Positions 1 through 9,001 of a stretch of 64,000 nt of DNA are shown here, piece by piece; within the stretch, counting starts at the first letter, position 1; the number at the start of each line of letters is the position of its first letter. The stretch is taken from positions 1,178,001-1,242,000 of the forward strand of contig NZ_CP043428.1 of the NCBI RefSeq assembly GCF_008245045.1, in the 5' to 3' direction. A program made the position numbers and the translations under genes. The stretch is from Campylobacter volucris (GTDB lineage: Bacteria; Campylobacterota; Campylobacteria; Campylobacterales; Campylobacteraceae). The notes under the pieces are model-generated. The model had not been told where the DNA came from. It saw only the letters and a program-made list of their open reading frames with translations, and ran no database searches.

Positions 1-1
1 T

Positions 2-448
2 AGAGTTAAATTTAAAAAATTTTATAGATTTCAAAATAATGAATATTTTAATAAGGGTAATTTTTTAAATTTCTTACTCAATCAAAAGCATTTTTGCTGG
101 AGTGTTTGGGCTAAGCTTTATAAAAAAGAAAATTTGCTTAAAAGTTTTGATTATTTTGATATATATGAAAGATTGTGTTATGGTGAAGATGTGTTTTTTA
201 ACTATATAAATTTTATGATTAGTGAGAGTTTTTTTGTATCTAAAGAATGTTTTTATCATTATAAATTTAATGAATTTGGAAGATATGAAAATAAAAATAA
301 AGCAATTTTATATCAAAATTATAAAGATAAAAAAAGAAGCTTTGAGCTTATAAAAAAGCTCTCATGTGATTTTGATTATAAAGAATTTAATGAAAAATTA
401 CTTGAAAATTTAGAAAGAGATTGGATAAATTTAAAAAATAGATTATAA
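2..448 (+). CDS. Glycosyltransferase family 2, C-terminal part (cut by window start)
   Basis: The reading frame is open from the first bases of the window, so the N-terminal GT-A nucleotide-binding part lies outside. The visible 148 residues include a CWSVWAKLYKK stretch and a GEDVFF motif. These are typical of the second half of Campylobacter GT2 enzymes, where the acidic ED precedes the predicted catalytic region. The tail is lysine-rich without an obvious membrane segment. The gene converges on the maf remnant, with only four bases between the two stops and no hairpin terminator. Its acceptor cannot be predicted. It may belong to a surface-glycan cluster, given the neighbours. Confidence 0.75.
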   Translation, partial: RVKFKKFYRFQNNEYFNKGNFLNFLLNQKHFCWSVWAKLYKKENLLKSFDYFDIYERLCYGEDVFFNYINFMISESFFVSKECFYHYKFNEFGRYENKNKAILYQNYKDKKRSFELIKKLSCDFDYKEFNEKLLENLERDWINLKNRL

Positions 449-452
449 AATA

Positions 453-2372
453 TCAAAAATTAACATTTTCTAAAGCTCTTTGCTCGATTTTTTCTACTAA
501 ATTTAGAAAACCTTTTTCTATAAGCTCATCTTTAGTTGTAACTATACTTCTTTGCAAAACTTCCTTTTGAGAGTCTATATGAGCTATGATTAATTTTATC
601 CAATCTAGGTGTTCTTTTATCCAAAGCATTGATTTATTGTAGCTATCTTCTTGTGTTTTTGGATTTAACACATAAATTCTTGCTAAATTTAATTCAAATT
701 GCCTGATTAAAGGTCCATTCAACAAACCACAACGATATATGCTAGTTTTAATTTCATCAATTTGTTTTAATATTAATTCAAATATATGTATAGAATTTTG
801 AATATCTAAATTATCAATATGTAATAAATTTTTATTTATAGATATATTTCTTTCGCATAATTCTTTTTTTAAATTTTCATATTGCCTAACGCTTTTTATA
901 ATTTTGAAATATGCTTTTAATAATAATTCATTTTGTTTATTTAAATTTAAATTTTCAAGTTTTATAAAAGGCTTATTCAAATCTTTTTTTAACAATTTTT
1001 CACATACTTGCTTAAAAGGCTCTTCAATGGTTCCATTTATTCTTGCTCCACCCTCAGTGCAGTTATAAATTTTTATATTCATCTTATTAAAGGTAAGAAT
1101 ATCATTTTCAAGTATTTTTTTAAAAAAAATCCATGTTTTATGTGTTTTAACATGGCCTATTCCACCATATCCTAACACATCTATATGTTCATAGGTATCA
1201 GTTTCGAAAGTAGATGAATTTTGATAATCTTTTGGATGAGATTCTCCTATATCATTATAGGCTAAATCTTGCCCAATAAATATTATATTGCCATGTTTTA
1301 AATGAACCGATAAATAACAGGATATGGGCAACACTCCATCCCATGTTAAAATACCCAAAATCATTTAAAGAGCAATATTTAAAAAAATATTCTGGAGTTG
1401 AAACTATCATATATTTTCTTTTATTTTTTTCTAAATATTTAATAGTATTTGGATGAGTGACTGATTTAATAACAAATAATATATCTTTATCAAATTCACC
1501 AAAGTCATTATTAAAAAATTCACTGGTAAAATCAGTTCTCTCAAGCGAAAAAACATAATCAGGTTTAATATTTGCTTTTGCAAGTATAGGATAAGCACTA
1601 TCAGCACAAAATATACTGGCTTTGTTTTGGTATTGTTTTAAAAGTGGAAGTTGTTTAGTTAAGCTAGGTCCTGTTGAGACTATGATAGCTGTATCGCTTA
1701 AATTTTTTCTTTTATTTAATAATTCTTTATAACTTGGATGAGCTATCATTTTAGGAATATTTTGTATAAAATGTTTTATGCCTTGTAAAGTATCCAATGG
1801 ATCATCACCAATAGAAATTATATTTTCTTTTATAGCATCTTGTATTAAAGAATTTAATTTTAAAATTTCTTCTTGATACTTGCCATCATAATAATCACAA
1901 TGTATCTCTAAAAAATAAGTCCTTAAAAAATTAAATATCAAATTGTTTAAAAATAAATTTTTTAAATCATTGATATTTTCATTATTTGGATCTAGTAATA
2001 ATAATCTATTTTCTTTTAATTCTTGAGAAAAATCTATCACTTTAAACATAGTATAGATTATATTTACATCAGGTTCAAATACTAAAATAATCTTATGATT
2101 TGGATTTTGCAAAAGAGCTTTGTATAAAATTCCATTTCCAAAACCATAAAAGAACAATGCGGGATATAAAAGATATTTATCATTGTATAAATTTAATGTT
2201 TTATTCAATTCTTCTAGCGGCTTATCATAAAGCTTATACCCCCCCCGTCTATGATATTTATATCTAAATTATCATTACCTTGTATTATTTGATAAGTTTG
2301 ATTTACTTTTTTTAATTGCTCTTTTAAATTATGATCAAATACTGCATTAATATTATTTTCTAAAATACTCAT
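453..2372 (-). pseudogene. maf: Motility accessory factor (Maf) family gene, two frameshifts
   Basis: Maf proteins (Maf_flag10 / DUF115) are required for transfer of nonulosonic acids onto flagellin in Campylobacter. The ATG at 2372 overlaps the ptmA stop by one base. About 43 codons later the frame meets a run of eight G (minus strand, 2239-2246) and ends shortly after; nine G would join it to the next block, which begins YKLYDKPLEEL. That block (about 2238-1320) has the family motif STGPSLTKQLP and YFNMGWSVAH. A second frame change near 1320, outside any homopolymer, is needed to reach the last block, which has IFIGQDLAYND and SHPKDY. The poly-G is a normal phase switch, but the second shift is not. 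The gene is probably dead unless 1320 is a sequencing error. Confidence 0.8.
2239..2246 (-). repeat. Poly-G(8) contingency tract in maf
   Basis: There are eight consecutive C on the plus strand, read as G8 in the maf coding direction. Eight G puts the downstream frame out of register; nine or six would restore it. Poly-G tracts of 8-11 bases are the standard slipped-strand phase-variation element in Campylobacter surface genes. Confidence 0.9.
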
Positions 2373-3136
2373 CAAAGTCCCCATCCATCATCTACTATTA
2401 TAGTTTGTCCTGTTATAAATTTAGAATAATCTGACATTAAAAACATCAAAGTCCCGCACACATCATTAGCATCTAGCATACCTTTAGAAGCACAACACTT
2501 TCTATAAGAATCTAAAAACACTTGAGGTTGATTGTCTTTTATACCACCAAAGGCTACGCTATTTACTCTTATATTTGTATTAAAAAGCTCTTTAGCAAGC
2601 CAAACACCAAGATGATTAATGCCAGCTTTTATAACACTATATTCTAAAGAACTTTGCATAGAAGTTCCTTTATAATTTTCAAATTTAGGCGCATAAACAC
2701 CCATAATCGAACTTAAATTAATAATATTTCCAAAGCCTTGTTTTTTAAAAAATTTTACCATTATATTAGCTATAAAAATAAAACTAGCCAAATGCAAATT
2801 CAAACTCTCACAAATTTGTTCATAACTTGCTTCATAATAAGCAATTTTCCCCCAATCTTTACTCACAGGATAAGCACAATTAACAAAAGCATCAATTTTT
2901 CCAAATTTTAAAACAGCTTCTTTTAAACAATCTTCAATTGCTTTTTGATCATTTATATCAATTTTTTTGCTTAAAATACATTCTTTGTTATTTAATTTTA
3001 ATGCTAAGTGAAATAATCCTTCCTCGTTAATATCTGCAATGATAATTTTTCCATTATGCTCTAAACACGCCTTGCTCAAAGCACTCCCTATACGACCACA
3101 TGCTCCTATTATAAATACTACTTTATCTTTAATCAT
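2372..3136 (-). CDS. ptmA: Short-chain dehydrogenase PtmA (flagellin modification)
   Basis: This 254-residue SDR has a Rossmann dinucleotide motif near the N-terminus (IIGACGRIGSAL), a catalytic Ser region (IINLSSIMG) and YSVIKAG, which carries the YxxxK pair. A C-terminal TGQTIIVDDGW is usual for the family. In C. jejuni the ptm genes take part in the GDP-GlcNAc supply and legionaminic-acid pathway for flagellin glycosylation; PtmA acts with PtmF upstream of GlcN-phosphate formation. It is translationally coupled on both sides: the ptmB stop shares its start region, and its own stop overlaps the maf ATG. Confidence 0.85.
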   Translation of the reverse strand: MIKDKVVFIIGACGRIGSALSKACLEHNGKIIIADINEEGLFHLALKLNNKECILSKKIDINDQKAIEDCLKEAVLKFGKIDAFVNCAYPVSKDWGKIAYYEASYEQICESLNLHLASFIFIANIMVKFFKKQGFGNIINLSSIMGVYAPKFENYKGTSMQSSLEYSVIKAGINHLGVWLAKELFNTNIRVNSVAFGGIKDNQPQVFLDSYRKCCASKGMLDANDVCGTLMFLMSDYSKFITGQTIIVDDGWGL

Positions 3137-3843
3137 TAAAAATCTTCCTGTTTTAAATTAGCCTTTTTGATTAAAAATTCTACTATTTCAAAATCAAACT
3201 CACTATCTATATCAAAAGCTGTTTTTTCATCCATTATATACAAACTCGTATCTTTTCCAAATAAAGTATCATTTTTTAACAATTTTTCCCTAGTAAAAAT
3301 ATAAATACTAGCATTCATATCATAACATTTTGGAGCACTTTGACGTGTAGTAAAATTTCCTTCTTTAGATTTTTTTACCTCATCGTTATCTACTTCTATT
3401 AGATTAAAATATGGGTTGCGTCTTGCTGGAGTAGCTGTAATTAAATTTGATTTTTTTTCTTGTTTAAAAAGCTCATATGCTTTGCAAATATCTTTACTAT
3501 TTCGCAAAGGTGCAGAAGCATCAAGATCTATTATAGTGTCAAATTTAGTATTAAAATATTCTTCACTTTTTATTAAAGCATCTTTTATAACAGGCAATTT
3601 AGCACTATCATCTTTTGCCAAATTTTCATCTCTTTTAAAAAAAACTTCTCCGCCGTATTTTAAAGCAACTTGTGCTATTTCATCGCTATCTGTGCTAATT
3701 ACTATATGCTCAAAAAGTTTAGAATTTTTAGCTTGGATTATGCTATAAGCAATTAATTCTAAATTATTAATTTTTTTAATATTTTTATTTTTTACTCCCT
3801 TGCTTCCACCCCTTGCACAAATAGTGCATAAAATATTATCCAT
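3136..3843 (-). CDS. ptmB: CMP-legionaminic acid synthetase (acylneuraminate cytidylyltransferase)
   Basis: This 235-residue cytidylyltransferase (LegF/PtmB/NeuA family) activates a nonulosonic acid with CTP. The N-terminal CTP loop ICARGGSKGVKNKN is intact. DLDASAPLRNSKDI and the RRNPYFNLIE strand match NeuA-type enzymes, and the terminal TAFDIDSEFDF contains the conserved acidic DIDSE motif. Length is normal for the family. It sits between ptmF (8-base overlap) and ptmA in one operon. Specificity for legionaminic rather than pseudaminic acid is inferred from legB, legG and legI in the same operon. Confidence 0.88.
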   Translation of the reverse strand: MDNILCTICARGGSKGVKNKNIKKINNLELIAYSIIQAKNSKLFEHIVISTDSDEIAQVALKYGGEVFFKRDENLAKDDSAKLPVIKDALIKSEEYFNTKFDTIIDLDASAPLRNSKDICKAYELFKQEKKSNLITATPARRNPYFNLIEVDNDEVKKSKEGNFTTRQSAPKCYDMNASIYIFTREKLLKNDTLFGKDTSLYIMDEKTAFDIDSEFDFEIVEFLIKKANLKQEDF

Positions 3844-4720
3844 TTTTAACCTTATCGCATAGTTTTAAAACTTTAAAAGCCTCATTTAAAGTGCATAAAT
3901 TTTCATCTTTTTTTAAAATTGCTTTGTGCATATTTTTTAAAGTATTGATTGTATCATTTTCGTATTTTTTTTCTTCTATTAAACCATTTTTATCAAAAAC
4001 AAATAATTGATTTGAAATCAAATCAACTTTGTAAGATTTTTCTTTAGAGCAAAATACAATTTCTCGTTTAACAAATTTAGAAAAATAATCAAGTCTTATA
4101 TGAATTAATTTTTTCTTAGCTTTTAAAGCTAAAAAAGCAAAATCATCGCTATTTATTTTAAGCTCTGAAATTTTTAAATTTTGACTATATAAAAGTTTTA
4201 AATTATCAAAAAAATAAAAGGCTAAATCTAACTCGTGAGATAAATCTAGTAAAACTCCACCGCCTAATTCTTTTTTAGCACTATAATTTTTAGTATAATC
4301 AACATCGCGCCAATTTGGTAAATATGACGAACAAACAAATTTGGCAAAATAAACACCCTTATCTTCACACAATATATTTTTTAAATCTTTCACCAAGGGA
4401 TTAAACCTTAAAAGATAAGCTATGTAAATTTTATTATTTAAACTAGGTATGAATTTTTTATATTTTTCAAATAAAGGTTTTTCGACTAAGATAATTTTAT
4501 CTTTTACATTTTCATCTATGAATTTTAAAGTTTTAAAATGCTCTGTTGTTATATTTGCTATGATAAACAAATCATATTCTTTTAAATTTACTTCACTTAT
4601 ATGAAAAAAATTTCTTTGCTTATAAGTTTTAGAAACTATATCAACTTCATATCCAAGCTCTTTTAAAGCTGTAAAATGCTTTTTACCTATACTTCCAAAA
4701 CCTATAATCAAAGCTTTCAC
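3836..4720 (-). CDS. ptmF: Gfo/Idh/MocA-type oxidoreductase PtmF
   Basis: This 294-residue NAD(P)-dependent sugar oxidoreductase begins with the Rossmann motif ALIIGFGSIGKKH. It has the EKP motif (LVEKPLFEKY) that carries the catalytic lysine in this family, and GGGVLLDLSHELD, where the histidine-containing helix follows. In C. jejuni PtmF works with PtmA and PtmE to provide the GDP-GlcNAc precursor of CMP-legionaminic acid. The start overlaps the ptmE stop by four bases and the end overlaps the ptmB start, so expression is coupled. Confidence 0.82.
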   Translation of the reverse strand: MKALIIGFGSIGKKHFTALKELGYEVDIVSKTYKQRNFFHISEVNLKEYDLFIIANITTEHFKTLKFIDENVKDKIILVEKPLFEKYKKFIPSLNNKIYIAYLLRFNPLVKDLKNILCEDKGVYFAKFVCSSYLPNWRDVDYTKNYSAKKELGGGVLLDLSHELDLAFYFFDNLKLLYSQNLKISELKINSDDFAFLALKAKKKLIHIRLDYFSKFVKREIVFCSKEKSYKVDLISNQLFVFDKNGLIEEKKYENDTINTLKNMHKAILKKDENLCTLNEAFKVLKLCDKVKNG

Positions 4721-5748
4721 TTAAAATCCTCACTAGCTTTTAAAAACTCATCCATTCTTCCTATATCAATCCAATAATCATCAATCACAAATGAATTTAC
4801 CTTGCCTTTTTGCATAATTATTTTAATCAAATCAGGCATATCAAGGTATTGATTTTTTTCTAAAAATGAAAGCACACAAGGCTCACATACATAAATTCCT
4901 GCACTAACTAAAAATTTATAAGTTGGTTTTTCAGTGATTTTAGTGATAAATTTATTTTCAAGTTCTATAACACCATAAGGAACTTGATAGCTAAATTCTC
5001 TAAGAGCTACGCTCATTAAAGCCTTACTTTTTTTATGTGCTTTTAATAGTTTATTAAAATCAAGTTCAGTTAAAATATCAGCATTCATTACAATAAAACT
5101 TTCTTTTAAATCTTGTTTTATTAAGCTTAAAGCCCCTGCTGTGCCTAATTTCTTTTCTTCAATTATATAATCAATATTTACACCAAATTTAGCCCCATCT
5201 TGAAAATATTTTTGGATGATATGTTTTTTATAGTTTAAACAAAGTGTAAGATTTTCAAATTTTTGTTCATTTAATCTTGTGATAATAGTTTCAAGTATAG
5301 GTCTATTGCCAATTTTTAGCATAGGCTTTGGAGTATTTTTAGTTAGCTCTTTTAATCTAGTACCTAAGCCTCCTGCCATTAAAATAACTTGATTTTTGTT
5401 TTTATTTTTGTTTAGTAAAGAAGCTATGGATTTAATTTGAATGATCTTACCATGCTTATTAATAACTGGAAAATCATAAATATCGTATTTTGCACTTAAA
5501 TTTAATAAAGATTTTTCACTAGTTTTCTCATCAACCACAATAGGATTTTTTGTATAAATTTTTTCTATGCTATCATTTAGCTTATAACCATTAATCAATG
5601 CTTTTCTAATATTAGAATCGCTAATAATACCTAAAAATTTATCCTTTTCATCTACTACCACACCAAGTCTAACTCTTAAATTCCCTATGGTAGCTAAAGC
5701 TTCTTTGATGCTAGATTTTTCTTTAAGTTTTAATTTTTCTATATTCAT
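4717..5748 (-). CDS. ptmE: CBS-domain nucleotidyltransferase PtmE (GDP-GlcN guanylyltransferase type)
   Basis: This 343-residue two-part protein has tandem CBS repeats over residues 1-115 (GVVDEKDKFLGIISDSNIRKA and a second copy ending near LLNKNKNK). A sugar-1-phosphate nucleotidyltransferase domain follows, starting QVILMAGGLGTRLKELT, with the TPKPMLKIGNRPILE substrate loop and a VMNADILTELD metal-binding segment. The C. jejuni counterpart makes GDP-GlcN in legionaminic acid synthesis. The CBS pair suggests adenosine-nucleotide sensing, which is an inference. It overlaps legG and ptmF by four bases each. Confidence 0.85.
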   Translation of the reverse strand: MNIEKLKLKEKSSIKEALATIGNLRVRLGVVVDEKDKFLGIISDSNIRKALINGYKLNDSIEKIYTKNPIVVDEKTSEKSLLNLSAKYDIYDFPVINKHGKIIQIKSIASLLNKNKNKNQVILMAGGLGTRLKELTKNTPKPMLKIGNRPILETIITRLNEQKFENLTLCLNYKKHIIQKYFQDGAKFGVNIDYIIEEKKLGTAGALSLIKQDLKESFIVMNADILTELDFNKLLKAHKKSKALMSVALREFSYQVPYGVIELENKFITKITEKPTYKFLVSAGIYVCEPCVLSFLEKNQYLDMPDLIKIIMQKGKVNSFVIDDYWIDIGRMDEFLKASEDFK

Positions 5749-6893
5749 AAATCCACAAACTCTTTAAATAATAATGATTTTAAATTTTGCTCTTTTAAAA
5801 TTGTTTTAATTTTATAACTAGAATTTTCACTTGCAAAAGGATTTATCATCGTTTTTAATTCATCTTTATATGATTTTGAATTAAATATTTTCCAAGCTTT
5901 ATCTAGATCATTAATACCAACACTAATAACATTTTTAGCAAAAATTCTACCCTTTTGTCTATCTCCTATATTAATACACGGGGTTTTAAAAAAAGGACTT
6001 TCACAAATTCCACTTGAACTATTTCCAATCACTGCTTTAGCAATTTTCATAAGACTTAAATATTTTAAAGAGCCTAAATTATCAAACAAACTGGCCTTAT
6101 TTTTATTTTCATCACAATATTTTTTTAAAATTTCATTAATCATCAAGCTGCTTTCATCAGCATTTGCCTTGGTAAAAATCAAAGTAGCATTGTCTAATTG
6201 GTCTAAAAAATTTAATAAAATTTCAATTTCTTTTTGAGTTGATTTTAAATTTAAAGTTTGTGGATGATAGGTAATTAAATATATATTTTCATTAAATTTT
6301 AAATTTAATTGATTTTGCAACTCTTCTTTGCTCAAAAATTGCATATTTTGTATGATTTCTCCACCTATTGAGCCCACATTAAAAACTCTTTTAGAATTTT
6401 CTCCAAGTTGAATAATTCTTTTAGCATAAAGCTCTGTACTTACAAAATGCAAATGCGACATTTTAGTAATAGCATGTCTTATGCTATCATCTATAGCACC
6501 TAAAGTTAATTCTCCTCCGCAAAGATGCACTAATGGAATTTGCATCATCAAACAAGTGCTTGCAACTACTAGCATTTCATATCTATCACCTAAAATTACT
6601 ACAATATCTGGCTTTAATTCCTCAAAAGCCTCACATAATGAAATTTGCAAAAGCCCCATACTTTTACAAATACCTATACTATCATTTGAGCTTAATAAAA
6701 TATTGATTTTTTTATCTATTTTAAATTCTTTTTCTATATCTTTATAAGTTAAGCCAAAATCATGACTTAAATGAGAAGCACTTACTATAAGCTGAAGTAT
6801 TAAATCTTTATCATTTTTTATTTCTTTACATAAATTTTTTAACAAATACCACTCAGCTCTAGTCCCACTTACTACACAAATTTTTTTATTCAT
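5745..6893 (-). CDS. legG: Nucleotide-sugar 2-epimerase (hydrolysing), NeuC/LegG family
   Basis: This enzyme converts a nucleotide-activated 2,4-diacetamido hexose to free 2,4-diacetamido-2,4,6-trideoxymannose, the substrate of LegI. The N-terminal ICVVSGTRAEWYLLKNL and later VILGDRYEML, HLCGGELTLGAIDDSIRHAI and GNSSSGICESPFFKTPCINIGDRQKGR are classic UDP-GlcNAc 2-epimerase motifs. I chose the ATG at 6893, giving MNKKICVV; an upstream in-frame ATG at 6905 would add four residues. The start overlaps the legI stop by eight bases. Length (382 residues) is normal. Confidence 0.85.
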   Translation of the reverse strand: MNKKICVVSGTRAEWYLLKNLCKEIKNDKDLILQLIVSASHLSHDFGLTYKDIEKEFKIDKKINILLSSNDSIGICKSMGLLQISLCEAFEELKPDIVVILGDRYEMLVVASTCLMMQIPLVHLCGGELTLGAIDDSIRHAITKMSHLHFVSTELYAKRIIQLGENSKRVFNVGSIGGEIIQNMQFLSKEELQNQLNLKFNENIYLITYHPQTLNLKSTQKEIEILLNFLDQLDNATLIFTKANADESSLMINEILKKYCDENKNKASLFDNLGSLKYLSLMKIAKAVIGNSSSGICESPFFKTPCINIGDRQKGRIFAKNVISVGINDLDKAWKIFNSKSYKDELKTMINPFASENSSYKIKTILKEQNLKSLLFKEFVDL

Positions 6894-7890
6894 TAATAAG
6901 CTCATCTTCTTGATAATTTTTTTGTGCTATTTTTCCTATGTATTTTTCATAGTTCATCGCACAAATTCCATTTCCTGGACGCTTTGTGGTAAGATTTTCT
7001 TTACTAAAATACTCACCTTTTTTAATAGTTTTTTTAGCTACTAAAGATTTTCTAACTATATCGATATTTTTCATTTCACTTTTACTTGGCTTTTTAACCC
7101 CATCTCCTAAAGCTTTCTCTATATCCTTAATGCTTTTTACCATAGCTTTTAATTCATTTATATCTAGTGAAGCTTTATGATCTGGCCCTTGCATAGTTTT
7201 ATCTAAAGTAAAATGCTTTTCTATCACGCAAGCCCCCATAGCCACAGCTGCTATAGGTACACTTATACCCAAAGTATGATCAGAATATCCCACAGGCAAA
7301 TTAAAAGTTTCTTTTAAAGTTTGCATAGCTTTTAAATTTACATCTTCAAATGGTGTTGGATACTCGCTATTACAATGTAAAATAGTGATTTTTTCTCTTT
7401 GAGTGCCATTACTTGTTAAAACATTTAAAGCATTTTGAATCTCTAAAAGTGTAGCCATACCTGTTGAAAGAATGATATTTTTATCATATGAAGCAATTTT
7501 TTTAAGATAAGGATAATTTGTAAGCTCACCACTTGGAATCTTAAATAATTCCACATTTAATCTAGCCAAAAGCTCTATACTTTTTAAGTCAAAAGGAGTT
7601 GAAAGAAATTTAATACCACACTTGTTACAATGCTTGATTAATTCTTCATGTGCTTTTTCATCAAGTTCTAGCTTTTTAATCATATCCAATTGGCTTTGGT
7701 TTTTATCTGTATTTGCAAGTTGATAAGAAGCTTTTTTAGCTATTTTACTCACACAATCACTAGCTATAAAACTTTGAAATTTAACATAATCAGCCCCAGC
7801 TTCACTAGCTGCTTTAATAAGTTTTTTAGCTATATTAATATCACCATTATGATTAACTCCAGCTTCAGCTATGATTATGGTTTTTTTCAA
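6886..7890 (-). CDS. legI: Legionaminic acid synthase (NeuB family)
   Basis: This 334-residue enzyme condenses phosphoenolpyruvate with a 6-deoxy-diacetamido-mannose. The NeuB core runs from IIAEAGVNHNGD through DYVKFQSF, KIPSGELTNYPYL, ILSTGMATL and GYSDHTLG to IEKHFTLDKTMQGPDH. A C-terminal SAF/antifreeze-like domain follows (KKTIKKGEYFSKENLTTKRPGNGI). The start is a TTG at 7890, just after the stop of a tiny ORF whose last codons contain an AAGGAA-type ribosome-binding site. The operon places it in the legionaminic rather than the pseudaminic route. Confidence 0.87.
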   Translation of the reverse strand: MKKTIIIAEAGVNHNGDINIAKKLIKAASEAGADYVKFQSFIASDCVSKIAKKASYQLANTDKNQSQLDMIKKLELDEKAHEELIKHCNKCGIKFLSTPFDLKSIELLARLNVELFKIPSGELTNYPYLKKIASYDKNIILSTGMATLLEIQNALNVLTSNGTQREKITILHCNSEYPTPFEDVNLKAMQTLKETFNLPVGYSDHTLGISVPIAAVAMGACVIEKHFTLDKTMQGPDHKASLDINELKAMVKSIKDIEKALGDGVKKPSKSEMKNIDIVRKSLVAKKTIKKGEYFSKENLTTKRPGNGICAMNYEKYIGKIAQKNYQEDELINE

Positions 7891-7891
7891 A

Positions 7892-8023
7892 TTATTCCTT
7901 TATGCCAATATATATAAAATGATGAGCACTTCCTTCATCTTCAAAATCAAAAATATTAATAGGATCATACTCTCCTAAATATAAAGTTTTAAATGACATC
8001 ACACAATAATCACAATATATCAT
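7892..8023 (-). CDS. Tiny 43-residue ORF with a CxxC motif
   Basis: The ORF begins MIYCDYCVMSFKTLY and ends HHFIYIGIKE, with an AGGAAA ribosome-binding site seven bases before the ATG. It fills the gap between the acyltransferase-like gene and legI, and its stop lies one base upstream of the legI TTG, so it could couple legI translation. The N-terminal CDYC and downstream histidines could bind a metal, but the rest is too short to assign. I recognise no family. The alternative is a remnant of a larger gene. Confidence 0.5.
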   Translation of the reverse strand: MIYCDYCVMSFKTLYLGEYDPINIFDFEDEGSAHHFIYIGIKE

Positions 8024-8086
8024 CAAATTTTCCTATTAACATTAATATTGTAATCATCTTACCTAAAATTTGTAAAATTTGAATAT

Positions 8087-9001
8087 CTAATTTCTATATT
8101 TTAAAAAATAATTATTATCGTATTTTTCACACATATTGTTATATACTTCATCATTAATAACAATTCCACCTATGCAAAAATAAGTAAATTGTTTTGAAAA
8201 TTTTGATTTAAACGCAAACAAACTATCATCATCTTTTACTCCACCCCCTAAAATACATTTTTGTTTTCCTTTTTGATTTGAAAATTCAAAAAAATGATCC
8301 AACAATAAAGCATTTGCATTATTTTTAAGAGTATTTGCACTTAAATGATAATAAGTTATTTCTTCACCCATGAAAAATGAAGCAAAAGCTATATCTTCAT
8401 TATTTAATCGCGCCTTAAATACTACATAATCTTCAAAATTCCACAATTTCTCAAAATATTCTTTATTAAAAAAATAAAATTTACTAGCATTATTTCTTAG
8501 CATAGTTTTTTGATAAAGCTCATAAAAACTTAATGTTTCATTTTTGTCACATTGTAAAATTTCAATCAATCTTCTAGCTTGATTCACAATACTTTTCATT
8601 CTCAAACTATAATTCTTTCGAATTGAAGCAATAGTATTTGTAGTATCTACTATGATTATCTTTTTTTCTTGTCTAAAAAAATTTAAATATTTTTTATAAA
8701 TATCTATGTTTAAATCAAAAGGATGAAATCTAATAAAAAAGGCTATGATGTTTTGTTTTTTAGCGGTGTTTTTAAATTTTATTATACTTTGCTTGATAAA
8801 ATTTTCATCATTGCTATTACAAGATAACCCCCCCCCATAACCATATACGCTTTGTAAATCAAAATACTTAGAAGATTTTATTGGATATTTATTTGCAATG
8901 ATTTTAAAATATTTATCGCCATCGAAATTTTCAAAGACAAACACTTCTCCATACAATTTCACATAGTTTTCATTAAGATAAATATCATTATTAAACTGCA
9001 A
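8087..9001 (-). CDS. FemAB/GNAT-like acyltransferase, phase-variable (ON)
   Basis: This 304-residue protein resembles FemAB/GNAT-fold transferases. It has an N-terminal half with YPIKSSKYFDLQSVYGYGGG, a basic SLRMKSIVNQARRL helix, and a second acyltransferase half with VFKARLNNEDIAFASFFMG and YYHLSANT, ending in LGGGVKDDDSLFAFKSKF. Residues 56-58 (GGG) are encoded by nine G (8828-8836). The present length keeps the frame open; loss or gain of one G would stop translation soon after. It overlaps the upstream methyltransferase by 11 bases. It probably decorates the nonulosonic acid or another operon product; the actual substrate is unknown. Confidence 0.65.
   Translation of the reverse strand: MQFNNDIYLNENYVKLYGEVFVFENFDGDKYFKIIANKYPIKSSKYFDLQSVYGYGGGLSCNSNDENFIKQSIIKFKNTAKKQNIIAFFIRFHPFDLNIDIYKKYLNFFRQEKKIIIVDTTNTIASIRKNYSLRMKSIVNQARRLIEILQCDKNETLSFYELYQKTMLRNNASKFYFFNKEYFEKLWNFEDYVVFKARLNNEDIAFASFFMGEEITYYHLSANTLKNNANALLLDHFFEFSNQKGKQKCILGGGVKDDDSLFAFKSKFSKQFTYFCIGGIVINDEVYNNMCEKYDNNYFLKYRN
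8828..8836 (-). repeat. Poly-G(9) contingency tract in the acyltransferase-like gene
   Basis: Nine C on the plus strand are read as GGG GGG GGG (three glycines) in the minus-strand gene. A length of nine corresponds to the ON frame. The location, early in the coding sequence of a surface-modification gene, is typical of slipped-strand phase variation. Confidence 0.9.

Noticed and set aside
134-448. A complete 104-residue gene starting at 134
   Set aside because: The frame is open upstream to the window edge with glycosyltransferase-like sequence (CWSVWAKLY), so the ATG at 134 is internal.
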